Shown: positions 1 to 11,044 of the stretch, in pieces
Layout: the number at the start of each line of letters is the position of its first letter
Position numbering within the stretch: position 1 is the stretch's first letter
Assembly: GCA_951394405.1 (NCBI GenBank)
Contig: OX596334.1
Location: forward strand, 744,001-808,000
Direction of reading: 5' to 3'
Origin: Coprinellus micaceus
Taxonomy: Eukaryota > Basidiomycota > Agaricomycetes > Agaricales > Psathyrellaceae
Length of the DNA stretch: 64,000 nt
Notes under the pieces: generated by a model
Databases searched by the model: none
The model's input: only the letters and a program-made list of their open reading frames with translations
What the model was told of the DNA's origin: nothing
Made by a program: the position numbers and the translations under genes

Positions 1-1670
1 TCCCTTCCTGGTTGGACTCATAAACCATACTAATGACTTTTGCAGACGATCCCCTTCCAAAGTGATGGTTAGATGCGAGGAAATCCCCTGTACCGTGTCC
101 CATTCCCCGCTCCAGCAAAGCGGAACCCCGCCTATGCCGACACCCTGCAGCCATTAGGCTTTGACTTGCAGCATGGAATTGTTTTCCAGGCTTGATCAAA
201 CGTTGCCTGGAGGTCTGCGTGGATCGGCCTACCCAAATCCTCTATGCCTAGACCACCACCCACAGCATCGCGGACCCTCTCCCCCTATCCTCAATCAGAG
301 ACCACCAAGGATGTCCAACGAAGTGCCTCGATCAAGGGCAGCATCGCTTCTGGGAGAAGGTGTGGTTCGGTGAGGCACGGTTTGCCCTGCGCTCAGCCGC
401 CCAAGGTCAAATTCATTCCTACAGTGGTACCTAGGAAGCTGTCCTGGTCACCTTAGCGTCCTCTCGCTTCCACGACATCAGCTTATGTCTGTTACCCACC
501 ATCCAGCTCTCCATATTGTGGTCCAAGGCATGCATCACCCAGAGGCAACCTCGATGCATGGGCCCCTCCCTTGTTCGCCATGTTCGCCAGGGTATCATTG
601 AAGAAGAATAATTGGGGAGTACTGCATCCCGTTCTTCAGTCGAACAGTCGAGTGGCTTCGATGTGGAGAGGGGAATGTGCTGGGTCGGGAGCTGAGGAGC
701 GTGGAATGAGCAAGGTGAGGGAAGATTGGGGAGTAGGCGGAGAAGTCGCGAGTGTGTATGTGGGGGTGATGAACCAGATCTCATCATTGTACTGAGTGCA
801 TTTATTGTCGGTTTGATCCGTTCTCCCTTTCTCCACTCCTCACATGTAACGACATGTCCTCCCTTACGCTTTGATATTGTATATACTTCAATTTCAGCGC
901 TTCGCCCATTTCTTTCGTGTCTTCTATCGTTGTTTGCATTTCCCCTGTCTTTCGTTCCATTGTGTGCACCTTTCCATCGTCACACTGGCTCATTTCTTTC
1001 CTTACTTCTTACACCCCCTCCCTCAGGACCACCTAGGCCAGTTTCGAGGAGCTTTGGTGTGCAATTACCTTCTTTCTCAATGCCTCCACTGCCTCAGGTT
1101 AGGTACGACTGCATCAACCTTTTTGCCGAACACACGGATTGATGGGAGCCCTACCCTTCATTGGAACCTGTCGTACGTTAGGAGTTGTGTTCGCTCCAGT
1201 CCTTGAACCCTTCCTTTCAGAAAGTGATGGGAAATGTACATATCTATGTTGTATCCTGAGCAACTTTGATGCGACTTACCGTATTCTCGCTTTGCTTCCA
1301 AACAAGCTGTGTTTCTCTCTGTAGTTGCCCCTCTCAACAGTCTTACTATATCTTTTTTTGACCTCTCGTTGGGACGTAGGCAGTGGCTACACACCCATTT
1401 GTCCTGCTCAATCTTGGTTCACTGGTGGGCGACCTCAAAGTTAACGATACGCAAGAAAATCATGATAGGTATTGACGACACCAAGGCAGAGGCGAGGCAA
1501 GGAGCAGCTCGGAAGATTAGAGAGTGTTTGATAGATACGAGCACTCGAGTCAGCCTCGCCTACAAATTTTGTACGTCACGAACAGGGCTTCCCTAACCTT
1601 CGTGGCCCCCATCTGAACTTCTTTCCTACTCACCCCCAGCCACTCGTCCCTGCCCCGCATCACCCGATCG
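1..1670. other. No gene recognised
   Basis: Only short overlapping open frames on both strands, with no domain, no consistent exon chain and no repeat structure that I can identify. The stretch around 860-1060 is pyrimidine-rich on the plus strand and could be untranslated or intergenic sequence. Nothing further is supported. Confidence 0.4.
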
Positions 1671-2600
1671 TTGTCACACAGGACCACGGTTACCGCGTTT
1701 CCAAAGGAAACATGCTGGAAACATGCTGGAAATGATTCACATGTTTCCTGTGTGTCTCCTCCAGAAACATGGTCAAAACATTCAGGCCATGCACATCTCA
1801 GTCACCGTGGAATGACCCCTTTAAAGGCCTATGAATTTTTTGTTCCAATAGGCCTAAAAGGGGGTCATTACATTTGTGTTCCCCCTTCCACTATTCCTCT
1901 TTCTGGTCCACTATTCCACACTTCCCTTCCAAATATCCATTCCAATTCCCCATTGGGAACCAAATCTGTTCCATATTCCACCTTCTATTCCACCATATCC
2001 CACCTTCTATTCCACCTTTCTACAGCTTATGTTCCACCCATATCCAGCAATAGTGGCAGCTTCTGAATGGGTGCAGCTATGCATATAATGCTTCTGTTTG
2101 AATGTTATGTAAGCTAATAAGCCCCAAAACATGTTTAAGCACAACTGTGGAACAGTCTACTAACACTATGACACCATCCCTGTTTGGATTGTTTGCCATA
2201 TATCTCTGTGAATTCTTGTCCAATAATCATCATTTGGGTTCTATTAGAAGGGCCTTAGCTTCTACCTTCCATATGTGGTCTGTATGCTGTTTCTTTGTCT
2301 GTTGCCAACTTTGAAAACACAAAATATATGGATTTGCTCCTATTCTGCAGCAAGCAGCCTGCAACGTTCCAGTTAATATAAGGTATTGTTAAGCCTACAG
2401 AAGGGATTTAGAACACCCTTCTGCATAGAGTAACAGGAGTGTATAGCCTCAACCACCCAACCAGAACAATATGTGCATGTTACAAATAAACTGGAACAAA
2501 TATCAGTGTTTGGCATTTTTGGGTGGCTGTGAAGATTCCCGCACTTAACTATTTCTGGATTTGGAAATGGGATGTAATTTGCATTGGATTACAAATAAAC
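1671..2600. repeat. AT-rich repeat-like tract with hairpin
   Basis: This tract is clearly more AT-rich than its surroundings and lacks a plausible coding frame. It contains reiterated short words (GGAAACATG near 1706-1745; TTCTATTCCACC-like units near 1980-2020) and an imperfect hairpin at 1811-1869. It resembles the remains of a non-autonomous mobile element, but I found no pair of outer terminal repeats or target duplication, so its limits are approximate. Confidence 0.35.
1811..1869. repeat. Imperfect inverted repeat (hairpin)
   Basis: The arm at 1811-1832 (AATGACCCCTTTAAAGGCCT..) is the near-exact reverse complement of 1848-1869, with about 15 bases between. Only about three mismatches are seen in 22 positions. 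It could fold as a stem-loop; its role is unknown. Confidence 0.7.
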
Positions 2601-4800
2601 AGCTAAGGAAACAGACCACACACTCCAGAGATATCTTGGAAACACTTGTTGTACAAGAACAAAACACTACTTTCTAAGAGAGACCAGGGGTGCTTGAAGA
2701 GAAACTGGGGATGGTGGGGTTCATAGCGAGGTGTGGATGCGGTGAGGTATAGGGTGGACAAAGATGGGGGTCTCATCGAGGATGCCAAGCCTGGGGGGCG
2801 ATTTTCAGTCCAGCTCATAGTGGAAGAGAAGCGGAGAATATACCTGAGCACCGACATACGATCACAAGCGTATGGAGCAAAGGGAGCGAGAGGCCTATAG
2901 CCGCAGAGTCACGCTGAGCAACGGCGAGGATGTCAAGAGTGGCTTGCAAGTCGGTGCTCTGTACGAGAGTGGCTTGCAAGTCGGTGCTCTGTACGAGAGA
3001 TGTCAGATCGGGGCACTTGCTGTATGGATGGGGAGATGATGAAGGGGTTTGGGGCAACGGATGGTTGTACAGAGAACATATGTTTGGACAGCTTCCTGCT
3101 TTTTGTAGGGTTCTAGATGGATGTGCGACAGAGGCAGGTGCAGGTACCCATGACATTCACAGTCTTTGGAGGCCAAGTAGGTTGGACCCATACTCGCGAA
3201 GGACTCAGATTGAATGTGCATCCACGAGACTCTAAAGGAAGGATTGCGGTCAGAATGATGCTGCGGTGGAGAGGAGGCATAAGAGAAGGCGGAGAGGGTG
3301 TGCAGAATGTTGGTGGAAATGGGAGTTTGAGAAGGGGAGTACGAGCGGAAGCGATCTCAAAGAGGCGAAGAACTGCAAACTCACCAAAACTGAGCCTTTT
3401 GCTCGTGGCTCCCAAAAACCTCCAAATTGCTATACCGCCTGGCGTTTTGTGATTTGGATACTCATCAACTAGAACACTAATGGCTGAGGTTGGCTGGGGC
3501 GTTTCGGCACATAATGGCTGAGCAGGAGGTGCAACAGTCTGGAAGGCAAACGACCACAGAAGAGCGGAGGTTCCAATCGAAAAACCATTGGGCTAGGCTG
3601 CCTTGGAAGAACTTCTTGGGAGGGCTAGGGGCCGGGGTCGTTCACGCATTGGCATTTGATTTCGAGGTGGACCGGCGAGGCAGTTGGAGATTCGCGGCTC
3701 CTGCTGAGCCGGCCAAGGGCTGTCCATGATTCCGGCGTAGGTTTAAGGGCAATGAAAGAAAGGCGAACGAGAGAGGCAGAGTAAGCGCAATTTGGTGGTG
3801 AAGGAGAAAGAAAGAAAGGCGCTGTGGTAGCGTTGGCGGTTCTGCACGGTCAAATTTTGAGATTTCGAAGTCGAAGCTAGCGGAATTCAAATTTCCATTC
3901 AACGTGCGGTTAGCGATGGGGTCAATTCTAGGTGCTGTCGACTCTCATTGTGGTCCTGTAGAGACATTTATGGGCTGTAACAACTTTTTCCATATGATCA
4001 AAAAGACATGAATTTTCAGGCGGAGGGATAGAAACATCGGGATTCCATGTTCCACACCACTCCGGTAGCCCCGGCTTCAGGATGGGCACAACCACAAGAT
4101 CCCCGAGCCCTCATTGTGAGGTAGATTTATGGTATGTTTTACAAATGTATGCTTGTGAAGAGCTTGGGGATGTCGATGGGAATCATGGGATGGATATCTC
4201 CGCTGCACATAGACCGTGGTTTAACTCTGAAGATTTCCACGGTGAGAATAAATTGGGACGAGGTTCTCAGTACTGAAGACTTCAACAAGAAAAAGGGTTA
4301 CACTTGTCTAAAGAGGTTTGTACTGCTAAATTTGCTTTGTCTTCCCCTTTTCAAGCGATTTGTGCAGACAAGACCTTCGGCGGTGGCTCAGCAGCCTCGG
4401 CTGTGTATTTTTAAGGACCGACTGGAGCACTAGAGGGTGCTTGGTATTCAAAATCCTGCTGAAACGATGTCAGAACCTCTGATATGTTCTGTGCAGTGTA
4501 TATGGAAGATTGTGGTCAGAAAAGCCCCCAATGGTGGCCCAAAATGCCTTCTCCTTGGCTTTTGGGCTTGAAAAACGAGATTTAGAAGGAAACCCAGCAG
4601 AATTTGGGTAAAAATGAAAAGTCCAAGAAACCGCCTGTCACGTGACCAAATTCAAATTTTCAAAAAAGTTTCGCGACTCTAATGACCTTCTCTGAGCCTT
4701 CTAGGGTCAGCTAGAGACTTAAAAACCATGTAAGCGACCTTTCCTGTGTTTACCCTCTACACCCAGGCTCTCACAACCCAACTTTCACCTGAATGGGTAC
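2600..4800. other. No gene recognised
   Basis: Short open frames on both strands (longest about 110 codons) show no family signature and no convincing splice chain. Apart from the 30-bp tandem duplication I see nothing here that can be named. Confidence 0.4.
2938..2997. repeat. 30-bp tandem duplication
   Basis: A 30-base unit beginning AGTGGCTTGCAAGTCGGTGC occurs twice in direct succession (2938-2967 and 2968-2997) with no differences that I can see, which implies a recent duplication. It lies in sequence where I recognise no gene. Confidence 0.85.
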
Positions 4801-4820
4801 CTGAGCCAACCTGAGGGAGG

Positions 4821-5480
4821 CACCTAAGTCACCCGAGCTGGCCGGCTCTAAGCTGGGCCCAGCTCGGCTCAGCTCCCCGGCTTAGAGCCGGCCAGCTTTG
4901 ACAGACAGCTGGGCTGGGCGAGCTGGTGTCTGGCTCAGCTAAAACGGCTGAGCTGGGCTGAGCTGGGCATGCAGCTGAGCTCAGCGCAGTGTAGCTCAGC
5001 TTGTTGACAGTGGGTTGAGCTGTCACACAAGCTGAGCTCAGCTAGCTGGCCAGAGCTGGGACACCCTCAGCTCCGGCTGGGGGTAACTGATACCATTTTT
5101 TTAGCCTGAGCTGGGCTCAGCCAGCTCAGCCAGCTGAGCTACAGAGCTGAGCTCCTGTCACGCTCCTGTCACGCTTTGCATATGTTTGTGTATGTTTGCC
5201 AAATCATGTCACACCTTGCCAAATTTGATAATGACATCATGACAACTAAAATTAAATATGACATCATAGTGCTAAGATATATCAATGAGGTCATGATTTT
5301 CAGGCACAGGAATGTGATGTGATGTCATCAATATTTTGATATCACGCCTCCGATGATGTCACACTCATTTAGATAAGAACTGGGCAGATTGCGAGGACTC
5401 CGATCATACTCAGTTTTTGACCGATAAGGGTGGTTTTTATATCGTTAGAAAGCCCTCATTCAGGGCTTTCCAATGTGTGT
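4821..5480 (+). repeat. Left inverted arm of foldback-like element
   Basis: The outer 330 bases are a degenerate array of AGCTGAGC / AGCTGGGC words, each centred on the self-complementary tetramer AGCT. The inner part is AT-richer and carries repeated GACATCAT words. It is the reverse-complement counterpart of 6865-7491. Protein-like frames inside the AGCT array are low-complexity artefacts. Confidence 0.7.
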
Positions 5481-6864
5481 AACATTGCCTTAATTCCTTT
5501 GATCTATCTTCCAAGAATAAGCATTCTTGTCGATTTTCGATGATCTGGGTGCTTGTGAGCACAGTTTTCATCTCAATACCTGCTCTCAGATGCACATTTC
5601 TTGTATTGACGGTTTAAAGATGATGTGACACTTCTATCATGGGCCTTACACGTCTTTTATATGCGCTCTTTCTCTATAAAAGGACCAGAAACTGTACAAA
5701 TCTTGGGATTCACATGGGCGAAGGCCATGAAATGGCCTTGTAACACTCCAGAAAATGCCATAAATATCGAGAGCTATTGGATGCTACCTATACTACCTCT
5801 AGCAGCATCCTTCCCAGCCTCAATCCATACCAGCCCCGTGGAATTAAGCTAGAAGCACCAAAAACACTCAACAACAGCTATATGCATGCCCGTTCTGTAT
5901 GATGGACACTGTGGGAAGACAAACCACTATGCACATAAGATCCAGATTCAAAAACAATGCCGAATACAAAAGACCGGAAAGGAAACGGACCACACATGCC
6001 CACGATATGGGAGGAACACTGCCGGCTTGCAGCAGTTGTACTGAACAACTTTGCACTTGGCTTACAACTGGTACCAAATGGACAGTTTGGGCCATATCTC
6101 AGCAATGGGTGGTCCGTTTGCTTAGGTGTCTTTTGACATTTGTATTAGTGGATGACCTCCTCCCAATTCCCTAAACCCGAAAGTGTGTGAACCATTGTGG
6201 GTGCCCCAAACCCGCAATATGTCGGTTTTCACACAACATGCTTGAGACCTGATTGCAATGGATGGTGCTGGTCTGGTACTTGGAGCTGTGGTTTATACCA
6301 TGTGAGATCGCTGTCCCAATAGCCTTTGGGTGATCCACAAGTACCTGTTCGAAAGCCCGTGCAATAGAACAAGCACACATGTGCCATCCACACCACCATA
6401 TGAGGTCAGGCAAATTTGATGAGGGGTTCTTGTGTGATTTATTGGTGATAGCAAATACAATGTCAAAATCTGTTCGCTAATAACCCAAATATGTCTGAAC
6501 CCCAGTGTGTAAGGGATTGTCACACACTGGTACTGGTCTTCACATACCATCCTATGGGGTCAGGGAAATTTAAGGGTGTGCTCTTGTGTGATTTATGGAT
6601 GGTAGCAGGTGGGAGGGTGATCACATTGCATGTGTTCACTTGCCTCTACTGCCAAAACCTGTCTTCTAATTATCCAAATACTCCTGAGGCCCAGTGTGTT
6701 ACGTGTAGTCATGTGGTAGTACATGCCCTCCTGTTCGCATATCACATTGTGTGCCAAAATAACGTAAACAGTGCCCTCACAAAGCCTGGAATTTTGAAAC
6801 CTGCCATTTTACATCCGTGGGAGCCGAAGTTGACTTCGCAACACACACATCCAAATAGAGGCTG

Positions 6865-7491
6865 ACAAGGGCTTTCTAACGATACCAAACTCATCCTTAT
6901 CGGCCAAGAATTGACTCTGATATCAGGCATGTGATTTTGAATAGTCTTATCTAAATGAGTGTTATCTCTGATCTCAGATCTGCATGACATCATTGACAGT
7001 TTGGCACATATGACATCATGATCTGCATGACATCATATCTATCTGTGTATGTATGACATCATCACTTGTTTGTTTGTCATGTTTGTCATTGTTTGTTGTG
7101 TCACACACTGGTCACATCTGTCACAGTGTGACTGTAACACCCAAGCTGAGCTTGCCTATGTGTGAGCTCAGCTGTAGGGTCCAGCTCAGCTTGATAACGA
7201 GGTACGATGGGAGGAGCAGGTACCTGAGCTGAGCTTTGCACGCTCGAGCTGAGCCCCCACAGTGCAAGCAGCTCAGCTCCCCGTACCAGCTGGGTGACTC
7301 TCAGCTTAGCTGGGAATAGCTCAGCTCAGCTGGAGATACCCCAGCCCAGAGCTGAGCTGACGCGATTTTAGCTGAGCCTGACGCCAGCCTGCCAGCCCAG
7401 CCCAGCTGCCTGCCAGAGCTGGCCGGCCCTAAGCCGGGGAGCTGAGCCGAGCTGGGCCCGGCTTAGAGCCGGCCAGCTCGGGTGACCTAGG
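6865..7491 (-). repeat. Right inverted arm of foldback-like element
   Basis: This is the counterpart of 4821-5480 in reverse complement: GGGCTTTCTAACGATA near 6869, GACATCAT words near 6985-7065, then the AGCTGAGC array at about 7140-7490. The last 75 bases mirror the left terminus almost base for base, which shows that they are terminal inverted repeats and not merely similar composition. Confidence 0.7.
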
Positions 7492-7500
7492 TGAGGGAGG

Positions 7501-10500
7501 GAAGGGGAGGGAACAGGGGCTGGGCACCTCACGTGATGCGTGTGAGATCACTTCCCAGTATAGAAGGTCCATGTGACAAAATTCAAATTTCAGACAACTT
7601 TTTCGAAAAATCTACGAACTTCGACAAAGTAAGGAGATAGTCTGAAAGCCATTGCGAATCTGTGTCGATTGCGCTATTTTAAATAACATTTGGGTAAGAA
7701 CTGCAACCCGAGTTACCATCACAAGATTTCGGGTGCCAAGAGGTCGGTTCTGGGCGAAGAACACTGTACATCGCGGGAAGAAGCAGTGATGATACAATGT
7801 GGGAGAGAAGATTATGTGTGTTAGGTACGCACCTTCACCTATTCAGGTTCTTTTAGCCCTGGCTAACCATTATCGCAGATAAATCTTCTGAAGCTACCTC
7901 AACGTGACATACCTCACCGAGAAGTGAGCTCGCCTGGTTCAACCCGTCTGTGCTAGGCTCAAGTCATTCGACCACAGACATCACAAGGAGCCCGCAACTC
8001 TCATTTGTATCACCTCTGGCCTGCTCTCTACGGACGCCAGCACAACGTCCAGAAGACAACAGAGACGTCCTCAACTTTAAGGGGAATGTCATCCCGTACA
8101 ACCCTATCTGCAGTCGAAGAACACCTCGCTGGAGAGCAGGCCCCGGAAACCCCCTAGGGCTACATACTCAAGAACTCCTGGTGATAAAAGGACTCTTCTC
8201 GGAGCACAAGTTGGCTCAGCGCATCCAGTACATCGTCCACACAGCCCCTTGCAAGACCACCCGTACCGACACAAGAGAATTCGGATATCCAAGCGGCTCT
8301 GGGAGCTGTGTAAACCACGTCGCCCCACGCGTTATGATGAGGGCGCAAGGATCGTTCGTACACTCCCTAGCCTATTCCTTCTCATAGCACCTTAGCTTAT
8401 TCAAGCATGTAGGCCAGAGAAGCTCCATAAACGACAATCTCAAGACCTTCCACCACAATAGTTCACCCAATGAGGTTCTCCTCTCCAATGATGGCGAATC
8501 CAAGAGTATCGAGGCATCGTGTCGATCCTGAGTCGGTCTTCAAGCTTCAAGGCAACGAATGAAACTCTGGTGAGCAAGGTAGGCCTCAGCTTCAACGCTC
8601 AACACATCACCTCGTACTCTAACACGTCCTTATGCAGGGCACGCTCATCTTCCAGTCCTTGTCCGTCCTGGACAGTCAAAGTATGGATCCCCGCACGACC
8701 ACCCGGACGTCCTTGAGATATTCTCCTACCTCAAAATCCAAGACATTTGATTACGCACACTGGTTTGTGGATATACCTTGTACGGTGTACTCCAACAAGC
8801 GTCGTACCTACGACTACGGTCCAACTGCAAGCCTCGCGTCGACCTCTATTGAGTCTGCATGGGGTCTGATGGCATGACGGCTCCAACTTCCAGGTTCGGA
8901 GAGGGACGAGTTTTGCATGTGGAGAGCCCGAGTTCGGTAAGGGAGGAAGATAGTGTGTTTTTGGCGGGGCAGAAGGGACATTATGGGAAGGATCTGTAGC
9001 TCGAAGGTGTACCTGAGGTACGTCCCTACTCATCTATTCGTATCTGGGTGTATCAACTTTCTGCTTCCGTTGAATCCACCTGCTTGGGTAGTGAGGCTCT
9101 TTCTCGAAAGCGAGCCGGGTCAGGGGGAACATGTCCTAAGGCCTTTGGCGTCGTTGGTCTCCATCCCTGAGCCCGCAATTTGTTCGTTCTTGGACTCCTT
9201 TACCACTTGCTTCACTCGTCCCGCCATTTCTCCCAATTTCTTCGGTCCCACGACCATTTTCTTGCTGTGCATCTCTTGACAAGTGGGAGCTAACCCATCA
9301 GGGAAATCGGGACCGGGTTGTATGTCCAGGTTGATTTGACCAGCAATTCCCGCCCTGATGTTGGTCACTTGTATGGGGCTAGGTTTACAGTGTGTGGATC
9401 AAGGGGTGGTCAGGCTGTTGTGTCCCGCCTTTATTGGACCCACTTGTCGCAGAGCACAAAAATGCCCCTGGCTGACAAGATAATCGTAATTGAGTGATCA
9501 ACGATATTCCTTCCGCTCCGCCTTCCGCCCAATGCGAGTGATGGCCCATCAATCACCAAAGGCCTATCATATGCCCGCCCTGCTGGTACATATTGGGAAG
9601 GCATGGCTCGACCCACAACCCCGCTGGTCCGTGGCCACTACATGATAGTACCGCGATCATCCATTTCTAATAGTTACACCTCTTATGAAACCGGTATCAG
9701 GGAGGTCGCGTGCTCGTTATCCACTGATCGTTGCATAGAGCGCTCGCGCCTGTGGCAGCCAATCCTCATCAGTGCTAGCTGAGTAAAGCTGGCGCAGTTA
9801 AGTTCTCTGTCTTTCCCCCGTCAGAATGCATTGTCCAAATGAAATAAAATGTGTACACTTGAAGGTTAGCAGTAAAGACATACACCACTACGCGAGTGAG
9901 AGGAGGACATGGTCAGGCTTGACATGGGCGGAGCACTGCATGGGGTATCGCCCGGTATCATCGAGTAAGTAACAGTGATGGTTGTCGAACTTGGGTGTGT
10001 GATATGGGCTCCAAGCCGGAGCCCGATTCGGAGACCCGCGTCTCGAAGAACCAGGTAACAGCCGTGCCTGCGACGGAGAGCGAAATTGGGGTGGGACTCG
10101 TGAACCCGAGAGCACTGTCTCGCGAGAACCTCCTTGAGTGCCCTGTGGCGGCGCTCCACTGGGTGAGTAGTGTTCGTGGAGGACCCAAACAATCGCTCCC
10201 GTTCGTGTTCAAGCATGGGGGCCTGCGAAAGTTGCAGTAAGTCCAATAATTTCACGGGATCATCAGCAGGATGACACACCGGTTCATCGACAGGTCCGAG
10301 GACACTGCGTCTTCGAGGCGGTGAATCGAGGATCAAGGCAGGGTTTCCATCGCCAGTCCAAGAACGGGGGATGGACGGGGTGGGAGTTAGATCCGACAAT
10401 ATACCACCAAGCAACTTGAAAGGACACTGGGAGGAATCTCCATGACAGGACGCTGTCACGTGTCAAGAACAACAGCGGACAGGGTGGGGTCGACGTGAAC

Positions 10501-11030
10501 GCACCTGCCAGCCCCATCACCAGAATGAAGCAGTATGAAGATCGGTACAACGAGAACTCGTGGGGAAGATTCACTTGTGGTCCGAGTACCACATGATCCA
10601 GACCCTCTATAATCATGTTTTGGGATAAGTGTCGCGACGTAACATTTGAAAGGAGGGTATGGCGCACCTAGCTGTGGCGGGGAAAGCACCGTCCACACAA
10701 GCCGAGAAAGATTGCTGAACGAGCTCAGCGGTTCGTCGTGGTATTCCAAACGCCGCCGCATGCGAGAATTGATTGAATGCACGCTTACCAGCCTGCTTAT
10801 ATCGCGGACTCTGCGACCGTGGGGGGCAAGGGATGAAAGCCGGAAAAATGCGAAACATTCATGGGAAATTCAGCTCAGAGGACCCAGCTTCTGTGCTTCA
10901 GTATCCGCCGAAGCGTCGCCGGCGCGAATCGAAGAGGCCTCAGGGGAGTATCAGCAGCCAAATATAGGCTCACCCTCGAATCTTAACCCGTACGTGTGAG
11001 CATCCAGACTGTTTGGGAGCAACATCGTGG
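7501..11030. other. No gene recognised; a few protein-like frames
   Basis: No family is recognisable. The frames with the least biased composition are on the minus strand at 9120-9368 (82 codons), 9431-9616 and 9866-10459 (197 codons). The last is rich in Arg, Ser and Pro and may be chance. A plus-strand frame at 7950-8387 (145 codons) also has no recognisable motif. I see no consistent exon chain joining them, so none is called as a gene. Confidence 0.35.
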
Positions 11031-11044
11031 GCTAGAGGTTTCTA

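Larger units (their letters stand above)
4821..7491. mobile_element. Foldback-like non-autonomous element with long AGCT-rich inverted termini
   Basis: The outermost left sequence (CACCTAAGTCACCCGAGCTG at 4821) is matched in reverse complement by the right end (..CTCGGGTGACCTAGG to 7491). The match runs inward through the GGCCGGCTCTAAGC / GGCTTAGAGCCGGCC blocks with few differences. A second matched block deeper inside (GACCGATAAGG..TTAGAAAGCCC near 5418-5455; its reverse complement near 6865-6915) shows that the inverted arms reach about 600 bases. A direct repeat TGAGGGAGG flanks both sides (4812-4820 and 7492-7500); its first two bases can also be assigned to the right terminus, so a true target duplication of 7-9 bp is likely. 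The inner 1.4 kb has no transposase. A truncated relative lies at 31702-32394, so the element is repeated. Superfamily is unresolved: a 9-bp duplication would fit Mutator-like, 8 bp hAT-like. Confidence 0.8.

Noticed and set aside
2603..3902. Minus-strand frames of 70-113 codons near 3 kb as a gene
   Set aside because: No family similarity, inconsistent frames and no convincing splice chain.
4829..5026. Open frame in the AGCT-rich arm
   Set aside because: The translation is low complexity and results from the AGCTGAGC array; it is part of an inverted repeat, not a gene.
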